From Streptomyces coelicoflavus (lineage in GTDB: Bacteria; Actinomycetota; Actinomycetes; Streptomycetales; Streptomycetaceae), in the NCBI RefSeq assembly GCF_003112555.1, contig NZ_BEWB01000005.1, positions 124,001 to 188,000 of the forward strand: a stretch of DNA of 64,000 bases. Direction: 5' to 3'. Shown here piece after piece: positions 43,768-52,005 of the stretch. A program made the position numbers and the translations under genes. The number at the start of each line of letters is the position of its first letter. Position 1 is the first letter of the stretch. The notes beneath the pieces are model-generated. The model had not been told where the DNA came from and did not search any database. It saw nothing but the letters and a program-made list of their open reading frames with translations.

Positions 43768-44733
43768 TCACTCCGCGACGGCCGCGTCCAGGTCCGACAT
43801 GATCAGGTCGCCGACGATCGCCGACGCCGCGCGGTAGCCGCCGCTGGCCGCGTGGACGACCTGCTCGGCGAAGCCCATCGCGTTGCCGGCGGTCCACACG
43901 CCCGGCACGGTCGTCCGGCCGGTCGGGTCCACCACGGGGTAGGCGCCGAACGGCGTCTCCTGAAGCTCGGCCCCCAGCCGCTCCATCAGGCCGGTCTGCG
44001 GAACCGCCTTCGGGGCGACGAACAGCACCGTGCGGTCGTGCGCCGTGCCGTCCGCCAGCCGGACCCCGGTGAGCCGGTCGTTCTCGATCCGCAGACCCGC
44101 GACCTCCCCGGGCACCACCTTGACCCCGGCCGCGGCGAGCCGCCGCAGGTCGTCGTCGGACAGCTCACGCTCGGCGACCGTGTGCAGGAAGAGCGTCACG
44201 TCGTCCGACCAGCCGGACACCATCAGGGCCTGGTGCACGCTGAGCGGGCTGGTGGCCAGCACGCCGAAGTGCTCGTCCCGCACCTCCCAGCCGTGGCAGA
44301 ACGGGCAGTGCAGCACGTCCCGGCCGTACCGCTCGGCGACCCCGGGTACGGCCGGCAGCTCGTCCCTGAGCCCGGTGGTGACGATCAGCCGGCGGGCGTG
44401 CACGGTGTCCCCGCCGGCCAGCTCCACCGCGAAGTCCTCGCCCCGGGAGACGTCCACGGCACGGTCGCGGACCAGCTCCACGCCGTAGCGCGCGATCTCC
44501 TCCCGGCCGAGGGCCAGGAACTCGGCGGGGGACATGCCGTCCCGGGTCAGGTACCCCTGCATGTGGGCCGAGGGCGCGTTGCGTGGCTCGCCGGCGTCGA
44601 CGACCAGGGTGCGCAGCCGTGAGCGGCCCAGGACGAGCGCGGCGGAGAGTCCGGCCGCGCCGCCGCCGACGACCACCACGTCGTACGTCCCGGACGTGTC
44701 CTTCAGGTCCTTCGGGTTCGTGTTCTGGGTCAT
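43768..44733 (-). CDS. Thioredoxin-reductase-like FAD/NAD(P) oxidoreductase
   Basis: A 321-aa flavoprotein. The FAD-binding Rossmann motif is VVVVGGGAAGLSAALVLG near residue 20, the redox CxxC is LHCPFCHGWE near residue 143, and the C-terminal FAD block is GVWTAGNAMGF. The NADP motif region (GVLATSPLSVHQALMV) is changed from the usual GGGDSA, so the reductant may differ. Such proteins reduce thiols or act like AhpF/GliT. GGAGGT precedes ATG 44733. Divergent from an XRE-cupin gene with an operator between. Confidence 0.88.
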   Translation of the reverse strand: MTQNTNPKDLKDTSGTYDVVVVGGGAAGLSAALVLGRSRLRTLVVDAGEPRNAPSAHMQGYLTRDGMSPAEFLALGREEIARYGVELVRDRAVDVSRGEDFAVELAGGDTVHARRLIVTTGLRDELPAVPGVAERYGRDVLHCPFCHGWEVRDEHFGVLATSPLSVHQALMVSGWSDDVTLFLHTVAERELSDDDLRRLAAAGVKVVPGEVAGLRIENDRLTGVRLADGTAHDRTVLFVAPKAVPQTGLMERLGAELQETPFGAYPVVDPTGRTTVPGVWTAGNAMGFAEQVVHAASGGYRAASAIVGDLIMSDLDAAVAE

Positions 44734-44779
44734 GGTGACCACCTCCACGTAGAAGGTCGCTCAGACGGTACGGGATTGA

Positions 44780-44791
44780 CAAACAAGTTTG
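44780..44791. promoter_or_regulatory. Inverted repeat between flavoprotein and XRE-cupin genes
   Basis: CAAAC and GTTTG arms with 2-bp centre lie 19 bp before the regulator ATG and overlap a TTGACA-like -35 hexamer at 44776-44781. Position and AT content make it a likely operator for the divergent XRE-cupin protein. Confidence 0.55.
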
Positions 44792-44810
44792 CCGGAACTG
44801 CAATAAACAC

Positions 44811-45386
44811 ATGACGACCGCAGATGATGTCCTCGCCGGTGTCGGACCCAGGCTCCGTCAGCTCCGCAAGGAGCGGGAGGTGACCCTGACGGCGTTGTCC
44901 GAGACCACCGGTATCTCGGTGAGTACCCTGTCGCGGCTGGAATCGGGCCTGCGCAAACCGAGCCTCGAGCTGCTGCTGCCGATCGCCCAGGCCCACCAGG
45001 TGCCGCTGGACGAGTTGGTCGGCGCCCCGCCGGTCGGCGACCCCCGGGTGCGTGCCGAACCGATCGTGCGCCACGGCCGCACACACTGGCCGCTGACCCG
45101 TCAGGCGGGCGGCCTCCAGGCGTTCAAGGTGCTGGAGCCCCAGCGCAAGGAGGAGCCTGACCCGCGCACCCACGAGGGGTACGAGTGGCTCTACGTGCTC
45201 TCCGGGCGGCTGCGGCTCGTGCTCGGCGAGCACGACGTGGTGCTGTCGGCGGGGGAGGCCGCGGAGTTCGACACCCGGGTGCCGCACTGGTTCGGGTCGA
45301 CGGGGGAGGGGCCGGCCGAGTTCCTCAGCCTCTTCGGCCCGCAGGGGGAGCGCATGCACGTACGGGCCCGGCCCTCCCGGTCCTGA
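44811..45386 (+). CDS. XRE-family regulator with cupin sensor domain
   Basis: A 191-aa regulator. The XRE helix-turn-helix occupies 10-65 (RLRQLRKEREVTLTALSE, then ISVSTLSRLESGLRKPS as recognition part). A C-terminal cupin domain (about 100-185) carries HEGYEWLYVLSGRLRLVLG and PHWFGSTG, with His/Glu able to bind metal. Such regulators control redox and polyamine genes. The divergent thioredoxin-reductase-like gene is its likely target, with an inverted repeat in the shared promoter. Confidence 0.92.
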   Translation: MTTADDVLAGVGPRLRQLRKEREVTLTALSETTGISVSTLSRLESGLRKPSLELLLPIAQAHQVPLDELVGAPPVGDPRVRAEPIVRHGRTHWPLTRQAGGLQAFKVLEPQRKEEPDPRTHEGYEWLYVLSGRLRLVLGEHDVVLSAGEAAEFDTRVPHWFGSTGEGPAEFLSLFGPQGERMHVRARPSRS

Positions 45387-45504
45387 CGGCCGCGACGCAC
45401 GGCGATCGTGACGCGCGACCGGGCGGAAGCTGTTCCCCTCACGGCAAGCGACCGCTTAGTATGCGAAGGACCCGGTCGGACGACGCAGTCGGTGGAGGCC
45501 CCGC

Positions 45505-46467
45505 ATGCAGGCATGGCAGGTGCACGAGAACGGCGAGCCGGGCGAGGTGATGCGCCTCGGGGACGTGGCGCCCCCGACGCCCGGCGAGGGCCAGGTCCTG
45601 CTGAAGGTCCGCGCCGCCAACGTCAACTTCCCGGACGCCCTGCTGTGCCGGGGCCAGTACCAGGTCAGGCCGCCGCTGCCGTTCACGCCGGGCGTGGAGA
45701 TCTGCGGCGAGACCGAGGACGGCCGCCGCGTCCTCGCCAACCCCGCGCTGCCGCACGGCGGCTTCGCCGAGTACGCCCTCGCCGACGCCCGCGCCCTGCT
45801 GCCCGCGCCGGACTCCCTGGACGACGCCGAGGCGGCCGCCCTGCACATCGGCTACCAGACCGGCTGGTTCGGCCTGCACCGCCGGGCCCGCCTCGAGGCC
45901 GGCGAGACCCTGCTCGTCCACGCCGCCGCGGGCGGCGTCGGAAGCGCCGCCGTACAGCTGGGCAAGGCGGCCGGCGCCACCGTCATCGGCGTCGTCGGCG
46001 GACCGGAGAAGGCGGCCGTCGCCCGCGAGCTGGGCTGCGACCTGGTCGTCGACCGGCACGGCGAGGACGTCGTCGCCGCCGTCAAGGAGGCCACCGGAGG
46101 CCGGGGCGCCGACGTGATCTACGACCCGGTCGGCGGCCAGGCGTACGCCCAGTCCGCCAAGGTGGTCGCCTTCGAGGGCCGGATCGTCGTCGTCGGCTTC
46201 GCGAGCGGCACCATCCCGAGCCCGGCACTCAACCACGCGCTGGTGAAGAACTACGCGATCCTCGGCCTGCACTGGGGCCTGTACAACACCAAGGACCCGG
46301 GGCTGGTCCGGCACTGCCACGAGCAGCTCACCGAGCTGGCCGCACACGGCGCGATCAAGCCGCTGGTGAGCGAGCGGGTGCCGCTCGCCGGAGCGGCGGA
46401 CGCCGTGCAGCGCGTCGCCGACGGCAGGACGACCGGCCGGGTGGCCGTCGTACCGGAGAAGGCATGA
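45505..46467 (+). CDS. NADPH:quinone oxidoreductase-like MDR protein
   Basis: A 320-aa medium-chain dehydrogenase/reductase without catalytic zinc. N-terminal GroES-like part includes AANVNFPDALLCRGQYQ and LPFTPGVEICGE. The nucleotide-binding motif is LLVHAAAGGVGSAAVQLGKA near residue 145, followed by ATGGRGADVIYDPVGG. It heads an operon with two acyl-CoA dehydrogenases, with which it may reduce enoyl-CoA or quinone products. The start is ATG 45505. Confidence 0.92.
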   Translation: MQAWQVHENGEPGEVMRLGDVAPPTPGEGQVLLKVRAANVNFPDALLCRGQYQVRPPLPFTPGVEICGETEDGRRVLANPALPHGGFAEYALADARALLPAPDSLDDAEAAALHIGYQTGWFGLHRRARLEAGETLLVHAAAGGVGSAAVQLGKAAGATVIGVVGGPEKAAVARELGCDLVVDRHGEDVVAAVKEATGGRGADVIYDPVGGQAYAQSAKVVAFEGRIVVVGFASGTIPSPALNHALVKNYAILGLHWGLYNTKDPGLVRHCHEQLTELAAHGAIKPLVSERVPLAGAADAVQRVADGRTTGRVAVVPEKA

Positions 46468-46511
46468 ACGGACAAGACAGGACCGGAGAAGCTGGAGAAG
46501 GGAACCGTCGC

Positions 46512-47693
46512 ATGACCGACGCAGCGGAACTGCGCCGCCGTACCCGGGAGTTGCTGGCCGCTCACCCGCCGGCGGCCACCGGACGCCCGGACTTCCTGCG
46601 CGCCCGCTTCGACGCCGGACTCGCCTGGGTGCACTACCCGGAGGGCCTCGGCGGACTCGGTGCCCCGCGCTCCCTCCAGGCCGTCGTGGACGCCGAGTTG
46701 GCGGCCGCGGGCGCCCCCGACAACGACCCCCGGCGCATCGGCATCGGCCTCGGCATGGCCGCCCCGACCATCCTCCAGTACGGCACCGAGGAGCAGAAGC
46801 GCCGGCTGCTGCGCCCGCTGTGGACCGGCGAGGAGGTCTGGTGCCAGCTCTTCAGCGAGCCGGGCGCCGGATCCGACCTGGCCGCGCTCGGCACGCGGGC
46901 CGTCCGGGACGGCGAGGACTGGATCGTCAACGGACAGAAGGTGTGGACCTCGAGCGCCCACCTCGCCCGCTGGGCCATCCTCATCGCCCGCACCGATCCG
47001 GACGTGCCCAAGCACCGGGGCATCACCTACTTCGTGTGCGACATGACCGACCCCGGCGTCGAGGTGCGGCCGCTGCGCCAGATCACCGGCGAGGCCGAGT
47101 TCAACGAGGTCTTCCTCACCGACGTCCGCATCCCCGACTCCCGCCGCCTCGGCGAGGTCGGCGACGGCTGGCGGGTCGCGCAGACCACGCTCAACAACGA
47201 GCGCGTCGCCATCGGCGGCACTCCGATCCCCCGCGAGGGCGGCATGATCGGCAAGATCGCCGCGACCTGGCGGGAGCGCCCCGAACTGCGCACCCACGAC
47301 CTGCACCAGCGGCTGCTCGGCCTGTGGGTCGAGGCCGAGGTCGCCCGCCTCACCGGTGTACGCCTGCGCCAGCAACTGGTGGCGGGCCAGCCCGGACCCG
47401 AGGGCGCCGGCATGAAGCTGAACTTCGCCCGCCTCAACCAGGAGATCAGCGGCCTGGAGGTGGAACTCCTCGGCGAGGAGGGCCTGCTCTACGACGACTG
47501 GACCATGCGCCGCCCCGAGCTGGTCGACTTCACCGGCCGCGACGCCGGATACCGCTACCTGCGCTCCAAGGGCAACAGCATCGAGGGCGGGACCAGCGAG
47601 GTCCTGCTCAACATCGTCGCCGAGCGCGTCCTGGGCCTGCCCGCCGAACCGCGCACCGACAAGGACGTCGCATGGAAGGACCTCGCCCGATGA
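46512..47693 (+). CDS. Acyl-CoA dehydrogenase, subunit 1 of coupled pair
   Basis: A 393-aa acyl-CoA dehydrogenase of the FadE type. FAD-binding blocks: QLFSEPGAGSDLAALGTRA, KVWTSSAHLARWAILIA and ITYFVCDMTDPGV; C-terminal KGNSIEGGTSEVLLNIVAE carries the usual Glu region. ATG 46512 has a GAGAAGGGA site; ATG 46464, overlapping the oxidoreductase stop, is an alternative. It overlaps the next dehydrogenase gene by 4 bp. Paired adjacent ACADs in actinobacteria often form alpha2-beta2 heterotetramers, notably for sterol or terpenoid side chains; that is inferred here. Confidence 0.92.
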   Translation: MTDAAELRRRTRELLAAHPPAATGRPDFLRARFDAGLAWVHYPEGLGGLGAPRSLQAVVDAELAAAGAPDNDPRRIGIGLGMAAPTILQYGTEEQKRRLLRPLWTGEEVWCQLFSEPGAGSDLAALGTRAVRDGEDWIVNGQKVWTSSAHLARWAILIARTDPDVPKHRGITYFVCDMTDPGVEVRPLRQITGEAEFNEVFLTDVRIPDSRRLGEVGDGWRVAQTTLNNERVAIGGTPIPREGGMIGKIAATWRERPELRTHDLHQRLLGLWVEAEVARLTGVRLRQQLVAGQPGPEGAGMKLNFARLNQEISGLEVELLGEEGLLYDDWTMRRPELVDFTGRDAGYRYLRSKGNSIEGGTSEVLLNIVAERVLGLPAEPRTDKDVAWKDLAR

Positions 47694-48778
47694 GCGCACA
47701 GCCGGAACCCGCTCTCCTCTACTCGGAGGAGGAAGAGGCGCTGCGCGCCGCCGTCCGGGACCTGCTCACCGACCACTGCGACCCGGCGGGCGTCATCACC
47801 CGCACCGAGTCGGCCGCCCTCCACGACCTGCCGCTGTGGAAGTCCCTCGCCGACTCGATGGGCCTGGCGGGCCTGCTGATCCCCGAGGAACTGGGCGGGC
47901 AGGGCGCCACCCACCGCGAAGCCGCCGTGATCCTGGAGGAGTTGGGGCGTGCGGTCGCGCCGGTGCCGTACCTGACGAGCGCGGTCGTCGCCACCGAGGC
48001 GCTGCTGGCCTGCGGGGCCGAGGACCTGCTCTCCGAACTGGCGGCGGCCACGACCGTCGCCGCGCTGGCCGTGGGGCTGCACGTCGCGCCGGGTGGCGCC
48101 GCTGCGGAGGCGCGCCTGGAGAACGGCGTCCTGCACGGCGAGTTGACGGGCATCGCGGACGCGTCGGCCGCCGACGTGCTGCTGGTGCCCGCCGACGACG
48201 GGGGCCTGTACGCGGTCCGCTCCGCCGACGCGACGGTGACTCCACAGGTCTCCCTCGACTCCACCCGGCCGGTGGCGCGGGTGTCCCTCGACGGCGTGCC
48301 GGGGCGCCGGCTCGGCGACACCGGCCCCGCCGTGCGCCGGGCGCTGCGGGCCGGTGCCGGGCTGCTCGCCTCCGAGCAACTGGGGCTCGCCGACTGGCTG
48401 CTGGCCGAGACGGTCCGCTACCTCAAGGAACGCAGGCAGTTCAACCGCCAGGTCGGCGGCTTCCAGGCGCTCAAGCACCGGCTGGCCCGGCTGTGGCTGG
48501 AGGTGGCGGGCCTGCGCGCCGCCGCCCGCAGCGCCGCCGACGCCCTGGCGACCGGCGAGGACACCGACGTGGCCGTCGCGGCGGCCCAGGCGTACGCGGC
48601 GCAGGTCGCCGTCCACGCCGCCGAGGAGGCGCTGCAACTGCACGGCGGCATCGGCATGACGTGGGAGCACCCGGTCCACCTGTATCTCAAGCGGGCCAAG
48701 GCCGACGCGATCGCCTACGGAGCCGCGGGCACCCACCGCGCCGTCCTGGCCGAACTGGTCGACCTGCGCGCGCCCTGA
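47690..48778 (+). CDS. Acyl-CoA dehydrogenase, subunit 2 of coupled pair
   Basis: A 362-aa acyl-CoA dehydrogenase. Early LLYSEEEEALRAAVRDLL, GLAGLLIPEELGGQGATHRE, and late YLKERRQFNRQVGGFQALKH and HGGIGMTWEHPVHLYLKRA are family blocks. The central FAD loop (SEPxAGSD) is degenerate, replaced by GLHVAPGGAAAE, so it likely depends on subunit 1 for FAD contacts. ATGA overlap with the first dehydrogenase supports a heteromeric enzyme. It ends the operon. Confidence 0.9.
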   Translation: MSAQPEPALLYSEEEEALRAAVRDLLTDHCDPAGVITRTESAALHDLPLWKSLADSMGLAGLLIPEELGGQGATHREAAVILEELGRAVAPVPYLTSAVVATEALLACGAEDLLSELAAATTVAALAVGLHVAPGGAAAEARLENGVLHGELTGIADASAADVLLVPADDGGLYAVRSADATVTPQVSLDSTRPVARVSLDGVPGRRLGDTGPAVRRALRAGAGLLASEQLGLADWLLAETVRYLKERRQFNRQVGGFQALKHRLARLWLEVAGLRAAARSAADALATGEDTDVAVAAAQAYAAQVAVHAAEEALQLHGGIGMTWEHPVHLYLKRAKADAIAYGAAGTHRAVLAELVDLRAP

Positions 48779-48946
48779 CGCCCTGACGCACCGACGTCCT
48801 GTCCGCGAACCGTGCCGGCCGAGTGGGTCACCGGAGGTGAACGACCGGCGGCGGTCCGGCCAACTCCCCGCACGGCTCTGCTCCCCGAGGCCACCGGGGC
48901 CCCATACTCACTGGGGTCCCGTACGGCACTTCCAGGGAGGCAGAGC

Positions 48947-49810
48947 ATGGCCCTCACCACCCGACGCAGAGCCCTCACCACCCTCGGCGCCGCCCTCGCG
49001 GGCGCGGTCGCCCTGCCCGCCGGTACCGCGTCGGCGTCCGAAGGCAGGCACGGGCCGCGCCCGTTGTGGCGCGCGCACGCCCACAACGACTACGAGCACC
49101 CCCGCCCCCTCCTCGACGCCCTCGACCACCGCTTCGGCAGCGTCGAGGCCGACATCTACCTGGTCGGCGGCCGACTCCTCGTGGCCCACGACCCAGAGGA
49201 CCTCGACCCGTCCCGCACCCTGGAGTCGCTCTACCTCGACCCGCTCGCCGCCCGCGTCCGCGCGCACCACGGCCGGGTCTACCGGCGGGACCGCGGCTCC
49301 CTGCAACTGCTGATCGACATCAAGACCGAGGGTGAGGCGACGTACCTCGAACTCGACCGCCGACTGCGCCGCTACAAGCACCTGTTCACCTCCTACGCCC
49401 ACGGACGCGTGTTCCCGGGCGCCGTCACCGCGGTGGTCTCCGGCGACCGGGCCGCCCGCGCGCCCATGGAGGCCCAGCGCACCCGCCGCGCCTTCTACGA
49501 CGGCCGGCTCGCCGACCTCGGCACCGCCGCACCGGCCTCCTTCGTCCCCCTGATCAGCGACAACTGGACGCACAACTTCACCTGGCAGGGCGTGGGCACC
49601 TTCCCGGCCGCCGAGCGGCGCAGGCTGCGGGAGATCGTGGACGCGGCCCATGCCCGGGGGCAGCGGGTGCGCTTCTGGGCCACGCCCGACGTGGCCGGGC
49701 CCGCGCGGGACGCCCTGTGGGCCGAACTGGTCGCCGCCGGAGTCGACCATCTCAACACCGACGACCTCGCCGGTCTCGAGGCCTTCCTCGACGCCCACCG
49801 GGAGCGGTAG
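48947..49810 (+). CDS. Secreted PI-PLC/glycerophosphodiesterase-like protein
   Basis: A 287-aa exported protein. The N-terminus TTRRRALTTLGAALAGA resembles a Tat signal (RR), with AGTASA cleavage near residue 30. The mature part has WRAHAHNDYEHPRPLLDAL (catalytic-type His), SVEADIYLVGGRLLVAHD (Glu-x-Asp and His) and LLIDIKTEG, the pattern of the PLC-like TIM-barrel phosphodiesterases. It may cleave glycerophospholipid head groups outside the cell. ATG 48947 has AGGGAGG. Exact substrate is uncertain. Confidence 0.85.
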   Translation: MALTTRRRALTTLGAALAGAVALPAGTASASEGRHGPRPLWRAHAHNDYEHPRPLLDALDHRFGSVEADIYLVGGRLLVAHDPEDLDPSRTLESLYLDPLAARVRAHHGRVYRRDRGSLQLLIDIKTEGEATYLELDRRLRRYKHLFTSYAHGRVFPGAVTAVVSGDRAARAPMEAQRTRRAFYDGRLADLGTAAPASFVPLISDNWTHNFTWQGVGTFPAAERRRLREIVDAAHARGQRVRFWATPDVAGPARDALWAELVAAGVDHLNTDDLAGLEAFLDAHRER

Positions 49811-49926
49811 GGGCGGCGCCGGAACACCACTCGTTCGGAGGACAGGTCAGCCGCCCGGACGAACCCTCCGCTACGCCACACTTGCGGCCGAACGCCGCGA
49901 AGTGGACGTGGCGGAGGAGGTTGACG

Positions 49927-50121
49927 ATGGCCGTTTCCATCTCTGTGGTGCTCTTGCTGTTCATCCTCGCGGTGCTCTTCCTGCGCAACGGCGGGCTGAA
50001 GATCTCGCACGCACTGGTGTGCCTGCTGCTCGGCTTCTACCTGGCGAGCACGAGCATCGCCCCGACCATCAGCAGCGGGCTGACCGCGACGGCGGAGATC
50101 GTGAGCAGCCTCAGACCGTAG
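49927..50121 (+). CDS. Small hydrophobic membrane protein
   Basis: A 64-aa protein with two hydrophobic segments (SISVVLLLFILAVLFL and SHALVCLLLGFYLASTSIAP) and a short polar tail. GGAGGAGG lies before ATG 49927. I associate similar small proteins with transfer regions of integrated Streptomyces elements (pSAM2-like), but no transfer genes are nearby apart from the transposase remnant that follows. Function unknown. Confidence 0.7.
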   Translation: MAVSISVVLLLFILAVLFLRNGGLKISHALVCLLLGFYLASTSIAPTISSGLTATAEIVSSLRP

Positions 50122-50185
50122 AACGTCTGGGAGGTGCCCGAGGGCTGGGCAGTTTCGTCTGGATCGGCCGGTCGCTGGTCCGGGT

Positions 50186-50391
50186 GTGCCGTTGACTGAC
50201 GCGCAGTGGGCGCGCATCGGGCCGTTGCTCCCGGACCGGAGGCCGGAACGGGCCCTCGTCCTCACCGCCGGACGGGCCGGCGACGCACCCGCCTTCACCG
50301 ACGTCATGGTCCGCTTGCGTGTTCCCGACGCCGAGGCGGCAGACCACCGGCCTTCGATCGTGACGCCTGCAAGCAGCGCAACTCCGTCGAG
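50186..50391 (+). pseudogene. Remnant of an IS5-type transposase
   Basis: Two pieces of a DDE transposase lie in different frames. The N-terminal PLTDAQWARIGPLLPDR begins at GTG 50186. The C-terminal RPPAFDRDACKQRNSVER lies at about 50335-50391, corresponding to the RN-VVER end of the catalytic domain. The central catalytic part is missing, about 200 codons. So only a decayed trace of an insertion sequence remains. Terminal repeats were not found. Confidence 0.75.
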
Positions 50392-50413
50392 CGTCCCCGT
50401 GATCCCATGGGGG

Positions 50414-50830
50414 CTACGATCTGGCGATTTCTTGCCGGAGTTGCCGGGTGAAGCGATGCAGGAGGTCCAACGTCTCTCGGAACTCGGCCCGGCGGTCGTC
50501 CCTGCCGTCGGTGGGCCGGGTGCTCCAGACCCTACGCGCGAGAGCATCGGCGAGATCGACGGTGTCGCCGGCGCAGAGCAGGTAGAGGGCTGAGCGCGCT
50601 TGCTGCATTTGGCTGGCCAACTCGTTGGCTCCGGGACCGTCGTCACTCAGCCGTGCTTCCTTCAGGTGGTCCAGCAGCTGAACCACGGCCGTGTTGAAGC
50701 CGATCCCGGCTTTGAGCTTCTGCTCGCGGAGCCACATCCGGTCCTGCCGGTGCGCGGTGAACCACGAACCGAACACCGCGCCCATGAGGCCGATAGCGGC
50801 CCCGATGGCCACGGACAGGATGTTCTCCAC
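50414..50830 (-). CDS. Hypothetical protein with N-terminal membrane anchor
   Basis: A 138-aa protein. The N-terminus (NILSVAIGAAIGLMGAVFGSW) is one membrane helix; the rest is a cytosolic helical region with RMWLREQKLKAGIGFNTAV and ARSALYLLC. GTG 50830 is chosen for the GGGGGAG site; the frame continues upstream without start support. Similar small helical membrane proteins occur near mobile elements in Streptomyces. Function unknown. Confidence 0.6.
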   Translation of the reverse strand: MENILSVAIGAAIGLMGAVFGSWFTAHRQDRMWLREQKLKAGIGFNTAVVQLLDHLKEARLSDDGPGANELASQMQQARSALYLLCAGDTVDLADALARRVWSTRPTDGRDDRRAEFRETLDLLHRFTRQLRQEIARS

Positions 50831-50940
50831 GGTCAGCTCCCCCCGACGTCGGCGCCGCCAGGCTACAGAGGCCGCCGGAGGCACTGCACACTCGACCGCC
50901 GCCCTCACACACGAGGGTGCGGTGATCCGAACGAAACGGC

Positions 50941-51309
50941 CTAGGCGTCCACGACCCGGGAGCGGATGAGGAAGCGCACCCCCTCGGGTGCCTCCAGCGA
51001 GAAGCCGCTGCCCCGGCCGGGGACGACGTCCACGGTCAGACGGGTGTGGGACCACACCTCGTACTGGCTGCGCGACATCCAGAACTCCACCGGTTCCTCG
51101 ACGCCGTCGACCGTCAGCTCGCCGAGCAGGATGTCCGAGGCGCCGGTGCGGAACTCGCCGGCCGGGTAGCACATGGGGGCGCTGCCGTCGCAGCAGCCGC
51201 CGGACTGGTGGAACATCAGCGGGCCGTGCGTCTCGCGGAGCCGCCGCAGCAGCGCGGACGCCTCGGCGGTCAGCCCGACGCGCGGGGTCTCCTCGTATGT
51301 GTCGCCCAT
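50941..51309 (-). CDS. DUF779 family protein
   Basis: A 122-aa protein with the DUF779 signature: HGPLMFHQSGGCCDGSAPMCYP, rich in Cys likely for metal, and then DILLGEL and SRSQYEVWSHTRLTVDVVPGRGSGFSLE. In other actinobacteria DUF779 genes accompany acetaldehyde or NAD-aldehyde dehydrogenase genes, but none is adjacent here. ATG at 51309. Role not established. Confidence 0.88.
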   Translation of the reverse strand: MGDTYEETPRVGLTAEASALLRRLRETHGPLMFHQSGGCCDGSAPMCYPAGEFRTGASDILLGELTVDGVEEPVEFWMSRSQYEVWSHTRLTVDVVPGRGSGFSLEAPEGVRFLIRSRVVDA

Positions 51310-51384
51310 GCCGCGTATGCCATCACGGGGAAGGTTGCGAGTGCGTTGCGTGGTGGCGGTGGCAGCCGCCCGGAACTACCTCTT

Positions 51385-51414
51385 TTGACATACCTATCAG
51401 GTCATACCTATTAT
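51385..51414 (+). promoter_or_regulatory. Consensus promoter with direct repeats before MarR gene
   Basis: TTGACA (51385-51390) and TATTAT (51409-51414) with 18-bp spacing make a strong vegetative promoter. CATACCTAT repeats at 51389-51397 and 51403-51411, and an ACCT-ATC-AGGT palindrome at 51392-51402 lies between the hexamers: a likely auto-repression operator. The GTG begins about 7 bp after the -10, so the mRNA may be leaderless. Confidence 0.75.
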
Positions 51415-51420
51415 TCGCGG

Positions 51421-51894
51421 GTGACCGACTCCAACGCCCCCCGCCGGGACATCGACCACGTGGCCTCCGGCCTCGCGGCGTGCCTTCCCGCGCTGCACCG
51501 GGCGCTGGACCGGCAGGTCACCGCCCGGTTCCCGCACCCCAAGCCCCCCGAGAGCCAGATCGCCCTGCTGCGCTTCGTCGCGCAGCGCGAGGGCGCCACG
51601 GTGCGCGAGGCCGCCGAGGCCCTGCTGATGAAGCCGAACAACGTCAGTGCCCTGGTCTCCCAGCTCACCGAGCAGGGCGACCTGGAGCGCAGGCGGGACA
51701 GTGCCGACAAGCGGGTCGCCCACCTCCACCTCACGGCCACGGCCCGTGAGCGGCTGTCCGAGGTGCGGGAACTGGAGACCGCGTTCATCCGCCACGCCCT
51801 GACCTCCCTCACCGAGGGCCAGCAGGGCGCGCTCGGCTCCGCCCTGGACGCCCTCGACGCGTTGACGCGGCACCTCCACCCCGGCGCTCACTGA
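51421..51894 (+). CDS. MarR-family regulator
   Basis: A 157-aa winged-helix regulator. The DNA-binding part has QREGATVREAAEALLMKPNNVSALVSQLTEQ as helix 3-recognition helix (given in fragments VREAAEALLM and NNVSALVSQL) and the wing LERRRDSADKRVAHLHLT. The GTG at 51421 coincides with the predicted transcription start. It precedes an MFS efflux gene by 111 bp and likely represses it until a toxic ligand binds. Confidence 0.9.
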   Translation: MTDSNAPRRDIDHVASGLAACLPALHRALDRQVTARFPHPKPPESQIALLRFVAQREGATVREAAEALLMKPNNVSALVSQLTEQGDLERRRDSADKRVAHLHLTATARERLSEVRELETAFIRHALTSLTEGQQGALGSALDALDALTRHLHPGAH

Positions 51895-52005
51895 CACCCG
51901 GCCCGCCCTTCGTGGCGCGCCGTTCCCTTTCCCGCAGCGACCCCTTCCCGCACCACCCCGCCCTCGCTGCGGCACCCCCGTAATTCCGGAAGAGAAGGCT
52001 CCGCC

